64,000 nucleotides of DNA, from assembly GCA_963823245.1 (NCBI GenBank), contig CAWGKQ010000011.1:62001-126000 (forward strand), in the 5' to 3' direction. Positions 53,253 through 62,447 of this stretch are shown one piece after another. Under the pieces are notes generated by a model. That model was not told the DNA's origin, made no database searches, and saw nothing but the letters and a program-made list of their open reading frames with translations. The position numbers and the translations under genes were made by a program. Position 1 is the first letter of the stretch. Each line of letters starts with the position of its first letter. Source of the DNA: JAWVFM01 sp963823245 (GTDB taxonomy: Bacteria > Actinomycetota > Thermoleophilia > Solirubrobacterales > 70-9).

Positions 53253-53750
53253 CTGGCGGCCACCGAACCGCTCACGTGCCCGGCGTGCGGCGCGCAGCAC
53301 CCGGCCAGCGAGCGGTTTTGCCGTGAGTGCGGCATGCCGCTCGTCGCGGCGGGGGCCGAGACGCCTGCCGACGAAGCGCAGGAGCGAGCTCGCAAGGTGA
53401 AGCCGCAGTACCTGGGCGGCGACCTCGTGAAGGTCGCGTTCGCGCGCAACCTCGCCGAGGCCCAGCTGATCCAGGGCATCCTGCTGGAGGAGGGGATTCC
53501 GAGCGTCGAGCGGCGCAGCCGCGGCTTCGACGTGCCGGACTTCCTCGCCGGCGGCCCGCGCGACATCCTCGTGCCGCAGGCCGCGGACAGCGCGGCGCGA
53601 CAGCTGATCGTCGACCTCGGCGGCGATCCCACGGCGCCGGGGCCGGCGTCGAGCCTGGCAGAGAGGCCGCTGGCGTTCCTCGCCAAGTTCGCCGCCGTGA
53701 TCGCCGCGGCCGCAGCTCTCGTCTGGGTGCTCTACCAGCTCGCGACCTAG
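53253..53750 (+). CDS. Zinc-ribbon plus DUF2007-like membrane protein
   Basis: The protein has an N-terminal zinc ribbon (CPACGAQHPASERFCREC), a DUF2007-like domain (VKVAFARNLAEAQLIQGILL and GPRDILVPQAADSA) and one C-terminal membrane span (AAVIAAAAALVWVLYQLA). Its start is unclear. No ATG or GTG precedes the zinc ribbon after the mec stop; only CTG 53253 (or CTG 53247, overlapping the mec stop) is available, while the next ATG would delete the ribbon. It is about 165 residues and is probably co-transcribed with mec. Confidence 0.72.
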   Translation: MAATEPLTCPACGAQHPASERFCRECGMPLVAAGAETPADEAQERARKVKPQYLGGDLVKVAFARNLAEAQLIQGILLEEGIPSVERRSRGFDVPDFLAGGPRDILVPQAADSAARQLIVDLGGDPTAPGPASSLAERPLAFLAKFAAVIAAAAALVWVLYQLAT

Positions 53751-53756
53751 AGCCGC

Positions 53757-54564
53757 TCAGAAGCCCGGCTCGTCCTCAATGGAAAGCCCCGCGCGCCGAG
53801 CCGGCATGTCGCGCAGATGGCGCCGCCACTCGCGCTCGATCTCGCCCATCGAGGCGTCGAACGCCATCTCGAGGTTGCCGGCCGCGCCCTCCCGGTGGAG
53901 CCGGCTCACCAGGCGGTCGCACGCCTCCGGCCCGCGCGTGCGCTCGAGCAGGTCGAACACGGTGCCGCCGAGGATGATCGCGTCGCGCGCTGAGGGGGGG
54001 AAGGCGGGCGGGCCGCCCTCGCGCAGGCGGCGGCTCACCGCGGCGCGGAAAAGGGAGGCCTGGCCGGCGAAGTACTGCCCGCCGCCCTCGATGAGCCACG
54101 CCCAGCGGAGGTAGCGGGCGAACCGGCGCACCCCCCACGGGGGCGGGAGCCGGTCGTTGTTCTGGCCGAGAACGATCTGGACGTAGAGCCGCTCCGCGGT
54201 GCCGAGCAGGGCCGCGAACGAGTCCTCGCCGGCGGCGCGTCGCTCGGCGTGCTCGTCGTTGAGGACGTGTACCTCGGCCGCCATCGCCCACCCGGCCAGG
54301 TAGCGGCGGCCCGCGGGCGCGGCCGCCAGCCTGGCGGCGGGCAGGAACGGGTGGGCGGCCGCCAGCCAGGCGCCGCTCGGGTGCACGATCACGGTGATGC
54401 CGCCCGGGAACCGCCTCGAAGCGCTCCTCGAGCTCGAAGCGCAGCTCCTCGAGGCGGTCGAGGACCCGCTGCGCCGTCGGCTCGTCGACGCTCTCGTGCC
54501 GGGCGACGAAGGAGAGCGACTCGGTCTGGACCCAGGCCACGGAGCGCGAGATTACTCGCGCCAT
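53757..54564 (-). CDS. Uncharacterised protein, +1 frameshift
   Basis: From ATG 54564 (MARVISRSVAWVQTESLSFV) the first frame runs to about 54405 (ELEERFEAVPG). It then continues in the next frame with ITVIVHPSGAWLAAAHPFLP and on to LSIEDEPGF at 53757. Joined length is about 268 residues. The middle (LYVQIVLGQNNDRLPPPWGV, YLRWAWLIEGGGQYFAG) is helical and aromatic and faintly recalls peptidase-MA-like proteins, but the HExxH zinc motif is absent. Function unknown. It is convergent with the zinc-ribbon gene. Confidence 0.6.
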
Positions 54565-54624
54565 CCGGCGACCTCGGCCGCTGCGCGGCCTTCTGCTTCG
54601 GGTTCGTCACCGGCTTCGAGCCGA

Positions 54625-56244
54625 TCACTTGAAGATCCACGTTGCATCGGAGGCCCCGGCCCGGCGGCAGGATGTCGCGGAAGCCGCCGGCGCGCGCTGG
54701 CCGTAGGAGCCGGGAGCCGGTGCCGCGAGGGCGGGGGAGGCGCCGAGCGCGAGCGTGCCGGCGACGGCCGCTGACTGCGGCCGCTGGCTCGAAGCGGAAT
54801 GCGCGCCACCACCGCCTGCACCGGCGCGGACTGTAGAGCTGCGCTCGAGCCGTGCGCGCCGGTTGGCTAACGGCGAGCTGGAGCCGTCGCGTGTGGGCAC
54901 GATCGTGCTGCACGGAAGCGATACGAACCAGCCCGCTGGTGCGATCGAGTCGGTGCGGCGAGCGCGCGGGTGGTTCGGCAGGAGTGGTCCGCCACCGCTG
55001 AAGCGCGCCCGACCAGCTGGTCGACTCGCTCGCAGGTGTCGCGCTGCCGAGGCTGAGGGACGTCGCGATCGCCACGCCCATGACCACCGAGCGTCGCGAG
55101 CACGGGCGCGCTGAGGCGTGGGCGCTCGGAGAGTTCGCCACGAGGCGTCGACCAGCACGAGCGCGGCGCTCACCAGCAGAAGGCCCGGGACGATCGCGTA
55201 GCGCGGCGAGAGCTGGGCGCGTTTCCCGGGCGGCCCACGGAGCAGCGCGCCGACGCCGCGTCCATGGCCGACGCGACGAAGAGGACGAGGGAGGTACCCG
55301 CACGCGAGCAGCACCACCCACCGCACCCGCGAGTCGACCCGCGGGATCGCGGAGACGAGCGCGATGAGCACCGGCCACCCCCACGGCGCCGAGAAGCGCC
55401 CAGCCGGTGTGCGACCAGGCTTCGCCGGCGAGCGCCTGGCCCAGGATCCCGCTCCCGACGACTCGCTGGACGTAGGCCCCGAAGACGTCGCTCGACCAGC
55501 TCGCCGGCCGGCGCGGCCTGCGAGTTGAGGAGTTGCACAGGCAGCTGGACCGCGAGGCCGAGGCCGAAGCCGCCAGCGGCAGGGCGTCGGCCCGCCCCCG
55601 CGCCGCGAGTGCCCGAAGCGCCGCGACCGGGACGAGGAACCAGGCGGCGACGGTGCTGAGGGCCGTCACGAGGAGAAAGGCCGAGCCGGCGACGGAGGCG
55701 CGCGTCGAGCGCGGACGCCAGAGGAGGACCCAGAACGAGGCGAGACCATGAACCACCCCACGTTGGTCGCATTGGCGACCGCGTCGATGTCGCCGAACGG
55801 GACCAGCACGGTCGCCACGGCGAGCCCCCCGCGAAGCAGGCGGTTGCTGATGTGCGCGGCGCTGGCGAACCAGACCACGAGGCCGCTGAGCGCGACGACG
55901 ATCGCCGCCAGGATCGACGAGCCGGCGGGAGCGTCTCGAGCGGCGAGCCAGGCGGCACCCTCCCCGATAAGGCGCGGCGCGAGGACGAGGTAGCGCTGGT
56001 ACGGGGTCACCAGGTCGCTCACGAAGCCATGCGTGAGCGCACCCTGTAGGAACACCGATCCGTCCTCGGCCCAGAGGGAGTGCAGCGCGGTCGACCACCC
56101 CACCCGGAACAGCTGAAGCACGACCGCGACGACGAGCAGGGCGACGACGAAAGCGACCTCGGCGACCCCGAACCGGGCGGAGGCGGGCGCCCGGGGAAAG
56201 AGCGATCCGTTCAGGTGGCGTCTGAGCGCCGCGATCCTCGCCAT
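54625..56244 (-). pseudogene. Polytopic membrane protein with many frame changes
   Basis: The gene begins at ATG 56244, 8 bp after the DUF1152 stop, and encodes membrane segments such as VAFVVALLVVAVVLQLFRVG and the loop LHSLWAEDGSVFLQGALTHG, which resembles GT-C-like membrane proteins. From about 55750 the coding sense hops among all three frames (LLVTALSTVAAWFLVPVAAL; GLGLAVQLPVQLLNSQAAP; DVFGAYVQRVVGSGILGQAL; AIVPGLLLVSAALVLVDASW), with six or more shifts in 1.1 kb. The C-terminus cannot be fixed; 54625 is the nearest plausible stop. Real decay and poor sequence are both possible. Confidence 0.55.
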
Positions 56245-56251
56245 CGCCGCG

Positions 56252-57140
56252 TCAGTTCTCGCCCGCGGCCGTCTCGCGTTCATAGTCGAGCTCGGTGCGG
56301 ATGCCGAGCTCGGCAAGGGCATCGCGGCCGGAGTCGATGGAGTCGGTCTCCGCGACGGCGGAGGCCAGCGGCACGGCGGCCCCGCATGGCCGCCGGTGGG
56401 TCGAAGAGGAAGGCCAGGGCGCCGACCGGTGAGAGCTCCACGTGCCTCCTCCCGCCCCTGATCGGGAACCTGCCCACCTCCCCGCGCGCGCAGCGCGCGA
56501 TTTGAAGGCTCGCCTCGGTCGGGATCTCGGCGGCCGCGGCCTCGAGCTCCGACGCGACCGCCGGGCTCACCGAGAAGGTCCCGAGCCAAGCATCCGCGGC
56601 CGCCAGCTCCGCAACGCGGTCGACCACCTCCGCGGCCGACAGCTCGCCGTCGCAACCGGGCCCGACGACGCCGAAGAGCGACGGCAGCTCCTCGAGATGC
56701 GCGAGCGAGGCGAGCATCACGGCGTCGCAGAGCGGGCTCGCGAGCTCCGGCTCGTCGCCGTGCGCGAGCACGTCGCCGCCAACGTCGACGAGGACGGCCA
56801 GATCGCAGTCAAGCTCGCCCGCCGCGGCCCTGAGGCCGGCGGCGACGCCACGCGGCCCGCGGGTCACGTCGATCAGCGCCACGGGCTCGCCGAGGTGGGC
56901 GGCCATCCGCGACTCCGCGAACGGCACGCCCTCGGGCGTGGTCGTCCCGCCGTCGGCGATCACCACCCCATCGAGGTGACGGCCGCCGCGGATGTCGGTG
57001 AGCGGGCGCGGCCCGGGATGGGGGTCGATCGGCAGGCGCTCCCAGGCGACGCCACCCAGGCGCGCCGGCGTGCCCAGCGACTCGCAGTAGCGCGCGACGG
57101 AGAGCGCGCCCACGACGTCGCCGCCACCGCCCATGCCCAC
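56252..57140 (-). CDS. DUF1152-family protein, +1 frameshift near C-terminus
   Basis: The sequence VVGMGGGGDVVGALSVARYC at the N-terminus is the nucleotide-loop-like hallmark of DUF1152 proteins. The body is intact to FLFDPPAAMRG at about 56385; an extra C then shifts the frame, and AVPLASAVAETDSIDSGRDA continues to TGA 56252. In-frame residues before GTG 57140 (VIERISDAGRALV) also look native but lack a start codon. About 296 residues or slightly more. The molecular role of the family is unknown. Confidence 0.75.
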
Positions 57141-57186
57141 GACGAGGGCGCGGCCGGCGTCGGAGATTCGCTCGATGACCGCGCGG

Positions 57187-57817
57187 CTAGGCGGGGACGG
57201 GCTCGGCGTCGCCGCAGATCCGCCGGATCTCAGCGGCGGCGCGGTCGAACTCCTCGTCGGCCATCACCGGGGTGCCCTCGAACGGGAGCTCGCGGTCGAT
57301 CTCGACCCACGAGCGGCACCCGTGGTACTCGTCGCGGACGCGCACCGTCACCGGCCTCGGGATGCGGTAGACGCGAAGCAGCAGGAGGTGCAGCGGGTGG
57401 CTGCCGCTTCCACTGCAGGCGCTTCTGCGCGTAGTCGTGCGTCCAGACGTGGAAGGGCGTGAGTCCCTCGATGACCTTCGGGTCGTCGGTGGTCCAGTGG
57501 TAGGACACCTCGGCCCAGGAGCGGATGCGCACGCGATCGGGCTGGGGGATGCCGCCGTCGCGCAGAAGCGCCCGCGGGGGCGGCTCCTCGTCGGGCCAGA
57601 CGCCCTCCTCGAGGGCGCGGCGAAGCTCGGGGTGATGCGACTCGCGAACGAGGTCGTTGCGCTGGTGGTCGAACGTGGGGTAGAGGAAGAAGCGCTCGTG
57701 CTCAACCTCGAAGTGCTTGTTCTCCTCGCGGATCCCGCCCTTGCGAAGCGTTACGAGCTGCTCGCCCTCCGCCAGGGCGCGCACCGTGACGGCCCACTCT
57801 TTGAAAGCAATCGGCAT
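57187..57817 (-). CDS. DUF1802-family protein, +1 frameshift
   Basis: From ATG 57817 the protein starts MPIAFKEWAVTVRALAEGEQ and continues LVTLRKGGIREENKHFEVEH, the hallmark of DUF1802. Near 57408, after YAQKRLQWK, the frame shifts by one and the ending HPLHLLLLRVYRIPRPVTVR follows to TAG 57187. Joined length is about 210 residues. Function is unknown. It is upstream of the DUF1152 gene on the same strand and has its own predicted promoter with a leader of about 85 nt. Confidence 0.75.
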
Positions 57818-57908
57818 CTGCTGGCTAGTCGGTAATGGCTCTTGAACTCTGCCCGGGAGCCGGAATCGGGAAACGCCGCAAAGGCGTCCGGGCCGCGCCG
57901 GGACGGCG

Positions 57909-57937
57909 ATTGTAGTTGAGCGACTCCGAAACGCCAA
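57909..57937 (-). promoter_or_regulatory. Predicted promoter of the DUF1802 gene
   Basis: On the minus strand TTGGCG (57937-57932) and TACAAT (57914-57909) are separated by exactly 17 bp. The leader to ATG 57817 is about 85 nt and contains short hairpins (CGCCG-TCC-CGGCG). Confidence 0.55.
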
Positions 57938-57967
57938 ATATGTGAGGTTTGTTGCGAGGGCGTTGGC

Positions 57968-58768
57968 TCAGGCGGGCCGACGCCCGGCGAGGAAGGCGAG
58001 AAGCGCCTCGTTGACTGCGCCAGGAGCCTCCAGGTGGCACCAGTGGGCCGCCTGCGGGATGACCGCGGTTTCGCCCTCGCGCACCGCCTCCGCGATGGCT
58101 TCGGCGAACGCGGGGGGCGTCACCGGATCGAGCTCACCGGCGATCGCCAGCACCGGGGCCGAGATGCGCTCCGGCGCCGTCATCCGCGCCTCGGCCGTCG
58201 CCGCGGAGCACTCGGCGTAGGCCACCGGGTCGGCGCCGGCGATGAGCGCGCGAAAGAGGCCGAGAAACGCCGGGTCCGCCTCCCTGCGAGCCTCGCTGAT
58301 GCCGCTGGCCGCGACCGTGTCGGCGATCTCGTCCATGCGGCCGGCGCGGGCCAGCTTCACGCGCTCGGCGAAGACCGGGCCGGCCTCGGGGCGCCAGGCG
58401 AGCGCGCCTCCGATCGTCGCGACGGCCCAGCAGCGCTCTCCGAGCGCCACCGCCGCGTTCGCGGCGACCATGCACCCGACCGAGTTGCCGACAAGGGCCA
58501 CGCGGTCGAGGCCGAGCGCCTCGACGAGGCCCAGCAGGTCGCCGGTCCACTGCTCGGCCGAGTACGGGCCCTCCGGCTTCGCGCTCAGGCCCGCGCCGCG
58601 CTGGTCGTAGGCGATGGCGCGAAAGCCGGCCGCCCGCACGGCGGTCGTCTGCGCTCGCCAGGTCTCGATCGAGCCCCCGAGCCCGTGGACGAAGACCACG
58701 GCCGGCCCGTCGCCGCCCGAATCCTCATAGGCGAGCGTCGTCCCGTTGACGTCCATGCGCCGCGCCAT
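57968..58768 (-). CDS. Alpha/beta hydrolase
   Basis: The 266-residue protein has the alpha/beta hydrolase plan: oxyanion loop VVFVHGLGGS, nucleophile elbow GNSVGC (Ser), acid in AIAGELDPVTPP and catalytic His in PQAAHWCHLEAP. Sequence style is close to 3-oxoadipate enol-lactonase-type hydrolases, but the substrate is not determined. It lies downstream of the hydantoinase pair on the same strand, separated by a strong hairpin. Confidence 0.88.
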   Translation of the reverse strand: MARRMDVNGTTLAYEDSGGDGPAVVFVHGLGGSIETWRAQTTAVRAAGFRAIAYDQRGAGLSAKPEGPYSAEQWTGDLLGLVEALGLDRVALVGNSVGCMVAANAAVALGERCWAVATIGGALAWRPEAGPVFAERVKLARAGRMDEIADTVAASGISEARREADPAFLGLFRALIAGADPVAYAECSAATAEARMTAPERISAPVLAIAGELDPVTPPAFAEAIAEAVREGETAVIPQAAHWCHLEAPGAVNEALLAFLAGRRPA

Positions 58769-58787
58769 GAGGCGCAGCGTAATCGGC

Positions 58788-58831
58788 GAACGTCCCTCAG
58801 TGCCGCCTCTGGCCCCAGGCGAGGGACGTTC
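58788..58831 (-). terminator. Hairpin after hyuB; copy 2 of repeated terminator-like element
   Basis: GAACGTCCCTC (58788-58798) pairs perfectly with GAGGGACGTTC (58821-58831) around a 22-nt loop, starting 4 bases after the hydantoinase B stop. On the transcribed strand it reads GAACGTCCCTCGCCTGGGG, nearly the same as the copy after dsbA-like. Confidence 0.65.
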
Positions 58832-58835
58832 CCCG

Positions 58836-60347
58836 CTAGGGCGGACTGCCGTAGCCGCCGCCGCCCGGGGTCTCGATGCGCAGGCGGTCGCCCGGCCGCA
58901 GCTCGCCCTCCGCCTTCGACGGCAGCGGCTCGCCCGACAGGGTGTCGCGCCCGGGCTCGGCGTCCTCGCCTCCCTCGCGGCCGGCCGGCCGGTGGCGGCG
59001 CCGCTCTGCGATCAGCGTGAAGGTCATCGGCTCGAGGGCCTCGATGTCGCGCACGATCCCGTCGCCGCCCCGGTGGTGGCCCGCGCCGCCGCTGCCGCGC
59101 CGCACCGCCAGCTCGCGTACGCGGACGGGGATGTCGGCCTCGAGCGCCTCGATCGGGGTGTTGAGGGTGTTCGACATCGCGACGTGGATGGCGCTCGGCC
59201 CATCGGCGTCGGGGCAGGCGCCCTGTCCGCCCCCGATCGTCTCGTAGTAGGTGAAGCCCTCGCCCGCGAGCGTGAAGTTGTTCATCGTGCCCTGGCCCTG
59301 CGCAGGGACGTCGAGCGGCCCGGCGAGCGCGGAGATCACGAGATCGGCGACTCGGCCGGAGGTCTCGACGTTCCCCGCCGCGACCGCCGCCGGGTAGCGC
59401 GCGTTCAGGACGCTGCCCTCCGCGGCCGTGACCTCGACCGGGCGGTGCGCGCCGGCCGAGGGAGGGGCGTCGGGGTCGATGAGCGCCCGGACCGCGAAGT
59501 AGGCCGCCGACCTGGTCACCGAGAGCGGGCAGTTGAGGTTTCCCTCGACCTGTGGGTCCGTGCCCTCGAAGTCGAGCCGGAGGCTCTCGCCCTCGATCGA
59601 CGCCTCAACCCGAAGCGTCACGTCATCGGAGCCCTCCCGTCCGCCCTCCAGGACGTCCTCGGCTCGCCACGAGCCGTTGGGGAGCGCGCCGAGCCGCGCG
59701 CGCGTGCGCCGCTCCGCGTAGTCGAGGATCGCGGCCATCCCCTCGCGCAGGCCGTCCGTGCCGTGGCGCTCGGACAGCTCGCCGAGGCGGCGCCGGCCGA
59801 CGGCGATGGCGCCTCGCTGCGCGAGCAGGTCGGCGCGCCGCTGCTGCGGGTAGCGCATCCGCTCCGCGAGCCCGTCGAGGACGTCATCGGTCGCGCGGGT
59901 CGGGGGTATCACGATCCCCTCCTCGTCCAGAGTTCGGGAGCTCGCCGGCATGCTCCCGGGCGTGGGGCCGCCGACGTCGGCGTGATGGGCGCGGCTCGCG
60001 GCGAAGCCGAGGAGGCCGGAATCGTCGAAGACGGGGCCGATCAGCGTGATGTCGGGCAGGTGGGTTCCGCCGCGGTAAGGGTCGTTGAGGATCCACAGGT
60101 CGCCTGGCTCGTGGCGTTCGCCCAAGACCGCCGCGACGGCATCGGGCATCGAGCCGAGGTGCACGGGGATGTGCTCGGCCTGCATCACGAGCTCGCCGGC
60201 CGCGTCGAAGAGCGCCGTCGAGCAGTCGTGGCGCTCCTTGATGTTCGGGGAGAACGCTGCCCGGATGAGCACCGCCCCCATCTCGTCGCAGGCCGCGCGC
60301 AGGGCGCCGACCAGGACCTGAAGCGTGACCGGGTCGAGCCGGCTCAC
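58836..60347 (-). CDS. Hydantoinase B/oxoprolinase subunit
   Basis: The 503-residue protein is a HyuB-type subunit: LDPVTLQVLVGALRAACDEM at the N-terminus, ILNDPYRGGTHLPDITLIGP, the SNTLNTPIEALEADIPVRVR region and a GGGGYGSP ending. With HyuA it forms ATP-dependent ring-opening enzymes (N-methylhydantoinase, 5-oxoprolinase) or related carboxylases. The start is 10 bases after the hyuA stop. The substrate is not evident from sequence. Confidence 0.92.
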   Translation of the reverse strand: MSRLDPVTLQVLVGALRAACDEMGAVLIRAAFSPNIKERHDCSTALFDAAGELVMQAEHIPVHLGSMPDAVAAVLGERHEPGDLWILNDPYRGGTHLPDITLIGPVFDDSGLLGFAASRAHHADVGGPTPGSMPASSRTLDEEGIVIPPTRATDDVLDGLAERMRYPQQRRADLLAQRGAIAVGRRRLGELSERHGTDGLREGMAAILDYAERRTRARLGALPNGSWRAEDVLEGGREGSDDVTLRVEASIEGESLRLDFEGTDPQVEGNLNCPLSVTRSAAYFAVRALIDPDAPPSAGAHRPVEVTAAEGSVLNARYPAAVAAGNVETSGRVADLVISALAGPLDVPAQGQGTMNNFTLAGEGFTYYETIGGGQGACPDADGPSAIHVAMSNTLNTPIEALEADIPVRVRELAVRRGSGGAGHHRGGDGIVRDIEALEPMTFTLIAERRRHRPAGREGGEDAEPGRDTLSGEPLPSKAEGELRPGDRLRIETPGGGGYGSPP

Positions 60348-60357
60348 GTCACGGCTT

Positions 60358-62337
60358 TCATTCCGCCCTCTCCGCGATCACGGTCCCGTGGCGGTCCACC
60401 TCGGCGCGCCAGCCCGGCGGGAGCGCGAGGGTCGCCTCGGGGAGCTCCAGGATGCTGGGGCCGTCGGCGCGGGTGCCGGCGGACGGCTCGCCCCGCAGGA
60501 CCGCCGCTTCCAGCCATTCCCCCGCGAAGCGCGCGCGGCGCCGCGAGCGGGCGAGGCCGCCGTCGGGGGCCGCCCTCGGCTCGATCCGCGGGCCCGGCTC
60601 GACGAGGGCGATGCGGACGTTCACGAGCTCCACCTCTGACTCGGGATCGCGGTGGCCATAGCGCCGCTCGTGCTGCTCCTCGAACCCCTCGGTGAGCTCG
60701 GCCGGGTCTGGCTCGGGGGGCCCTGGGACGGGAAGCTCGAACGACTGGCCGCGGTAGCGGAGCTCGTAGGTGGCCTCGACCTCGGCGTCGCCGAGCCCGG
60801 CACCGATCGCGTCGCGAAGCGCCGCCACCTCGGACGCGATGCGCTCCCGCGTGAGCTCGGCGCCGGAGAGCATCACGGTGCGCGCGGTGTCGCGGCGCCG
60901 CTCGGAGGCGACCAGCCCGAGCGCCGACAGCACGCCGCTCGCGCGCGGGCAGAGGATTCGCTCGATGCCCAGCTCGTCGGCCAGCGCCGCGGCGTGAAGC
61001 GGCCCCGCGCCGCCGAAGGGCATGAGCGCGAAGCGGCGCGGGTCGATTCCCCGTTCGACGGTGACGACGCGCAGGGCGCGGGTCATCTCCTGGTTGGCGA
61101 CCCGCACCATCCCCTCCGCGACCTCGAGCTCCGAGAGCCCGAGCTCGGCGCCCAGGCGCCCCAGCGCGGCGTTCGCCGCTTCGAGGTCGAGCCCGACGCC
61201 CCCGGCGAGGTCGGACGCGGCGTCGAGGTAGCCGAGCGCGAGGTTGGCGTCGGTGATGGCGGGCTCGTCGCCTCCGCGCCCGTAGCAGGCAGGCCCGGGC
61301 TCGGCTCCCGCCGAGCGAGGCCCGACCCGCAGGGCTCCCCCATGGTCGCGCCAACCGATCGAGCCGCCGCCGGCGCCGACGGTGTGGACGTCGAGCATCG
61401 GAAGCTGAATCGGGCGGCCGCCAATCTGCCGCGAGTCCGTCCGGCGAACCCGCCCATCCTCGACCACGCACACGTCGCAGGAGGTGCCGCCCATGTCGAG
61501 GCCGATGGCGTCGCCGTCGCCCGAGAGGCGGGCGAGCACGGCGGCGCCGACGGCCCCACCGGCCGGGCCCGAGAGCACGGTCTGAGCGCCGGAGCGGGCG
61601 ACCTCGCCGGCTGGCCCGATGCCGCCCGACGACTTCATCACGGCCGGCTCGGGGAGCCCGCGCTCCCGGGCCGCATCGGCGAGGCGGTCCAGATAGCGCG
61701 CGATGAGCGGCGAGAGGTAGGCGTCGATCACAGTCGTCGAGCAGCGCTCGTACTCGCGGAATTGGGGCAGCACCTCGTGCGAGACCGACACGTGGACGCC
61801 CGGCAGCCGCCCCCGCAGCTCGCCGGCGAGCTGCTTCTCGTGCTCGCGGTCGAGGAAGGAGAAGAGAAGGCAGACGGCCACCGACTCCGCGCCACTCGCC
61901 TCGACCTCCGCCGCGATGCGCTCGGCCTCGGCGGCCCCCAGCGGCTCGACCACGCCGCGGGGGCCGACTCTCTCGGCGGCCCCGAAGCGAAGCTCGTCGT
62001 CGACCAGGGGCGGAGGCTTCGGCGCGCAGAGCCGATAGAGGGCGGGCCGGTTCTGGCGCGCGACGTCGAGCAGGTCGGTGAAGCCCTTGGTGGCCACCAG
62101 CGCCGTCCGCGCTCCGCTCTCGGTCAACAGGGCGTTGGTGCCCACCGTCATCCCGTGAGCGAAGCGCTCGACGTCGCCGGGCGCCGCGCTCGCGCGCTCC
62201 AGCGCCGCCTCGATCGCCCGGGCGACGCCCTCCGACTGGTCACTTGGAGTCGTCGGCGCCTTCGCGGTGAAAACGTCGGAGCCGTCGAAGACGACGGCAT
62301 CGGTGAACGTACCGCCGACGTCGACACCGAGGAGCAT
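60358..62337 (-). CDS. Hydantoinase A/oxoprolinase subunit (ATP-binding)
   Basis: The 659-residue protein has the ASKHA-type ATP domain of the family: LLGVDVGGTFTDAVVFDG at the N-terminus, HGMTVGTNALLTE, VLSGPAGGAVGAAVLARLSG and GLDMGGTSCDVCVVEDG. The FALMPFGGAGPLHAAALADE segment is also typical. It pairs with the downstream B subunit. No strong ribosome site is visible before ATG 62337, and the structured repeat lies just upstream (on the other strand sense). Confidence 0.93.
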   Translation of the reverse strand: MLLGVDVGGTFTDAVVFDGSDVFTAKAPTTPSDQSEGVARAIEAALERASAAPGDVERFAHGMTVGTNALLTESGARTALVATKGFTDLLDVARQNRPALYRLCAPKPPPLVDDELRFGAAERVGPRGVVEPLGAAEAERIAAEVEASGAESVAVCLLFSFLDREHEKQLAGELRGRLPGVHVSVSHEVLPQFREYERCSTTVIDAYLSPLIARYLDRLADAARERGLPEPAVMKSSGGIGPAGEVARSGAQTVLSGPAGGAVGAAVLARLSGDGDAIGLDMGGTSCDVCVVEDGRVRRTDSRQIGGRPIQLPMLDVHTVGAGGGSIGWRDHGGALRVGPRSAGAEPGPACYGRGGDEPAITDANLALGYLDAASDLAGGVGLDLEAANAALGRLGAELGLSELEVAEGMVRVANQEMTRALRVVTVERGIDPRRFALMPFGGAGPLHAAALADELGIERILCPRASGVLSALGLVASERRRDTARTVMLSGAELTRERIASEVAALRDAIGAGLGDAEVEATYELRYRGQSFELPVPGPPEPDPAELTEGFEEQHERRYGHRDPESEVELVNVRIALVEPGPRIEPRAAPDGGLARSRRRARFAGEWLEAAVLRGEPSAGTRADGPSILELPEATLALPPGWRAEVDRHGTVIAERAE

Positions 62338-62350
62338 GGAGGGATGTTAT

Positions 62351-62404
62351 GAGGAGCTTTAGCTCCGAAAGAAGCGTGTGAGGGCGCCGAAGGCGCCCGC
62401 AGGT
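62351..62404 (+). repeat. Two-hairpin structured repeat, copy 2
   Basis: Same plan as 20518-20570: hairpin GGAGCTTTAGCTCC, linker GAAAGAAGCGTGTG, then hairpin GGGCGCC-GAA-GGCGCCC and GCAGGT. The last 24 bases are identical in both copies. It lies between two minus-strand genes, with no plus-strand gene downstream. Confidence 0.6.
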
Positions 62405-62447
62405 GACTAGCTAGCGCGCAGCGTCTCGGCGGCGCTCTGACTACCCC

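Noticed and set aside
53757..54392. Metallopeptidase assignment for the gene at 53757-54564
   Set aside because: No HExxH or other zinc motif is present in either frame.
60652..62352. 566-codon plus-strand frame opposite hyuA
   Set aside because: Antisense shadow; hyuA is a clear full-length family member.
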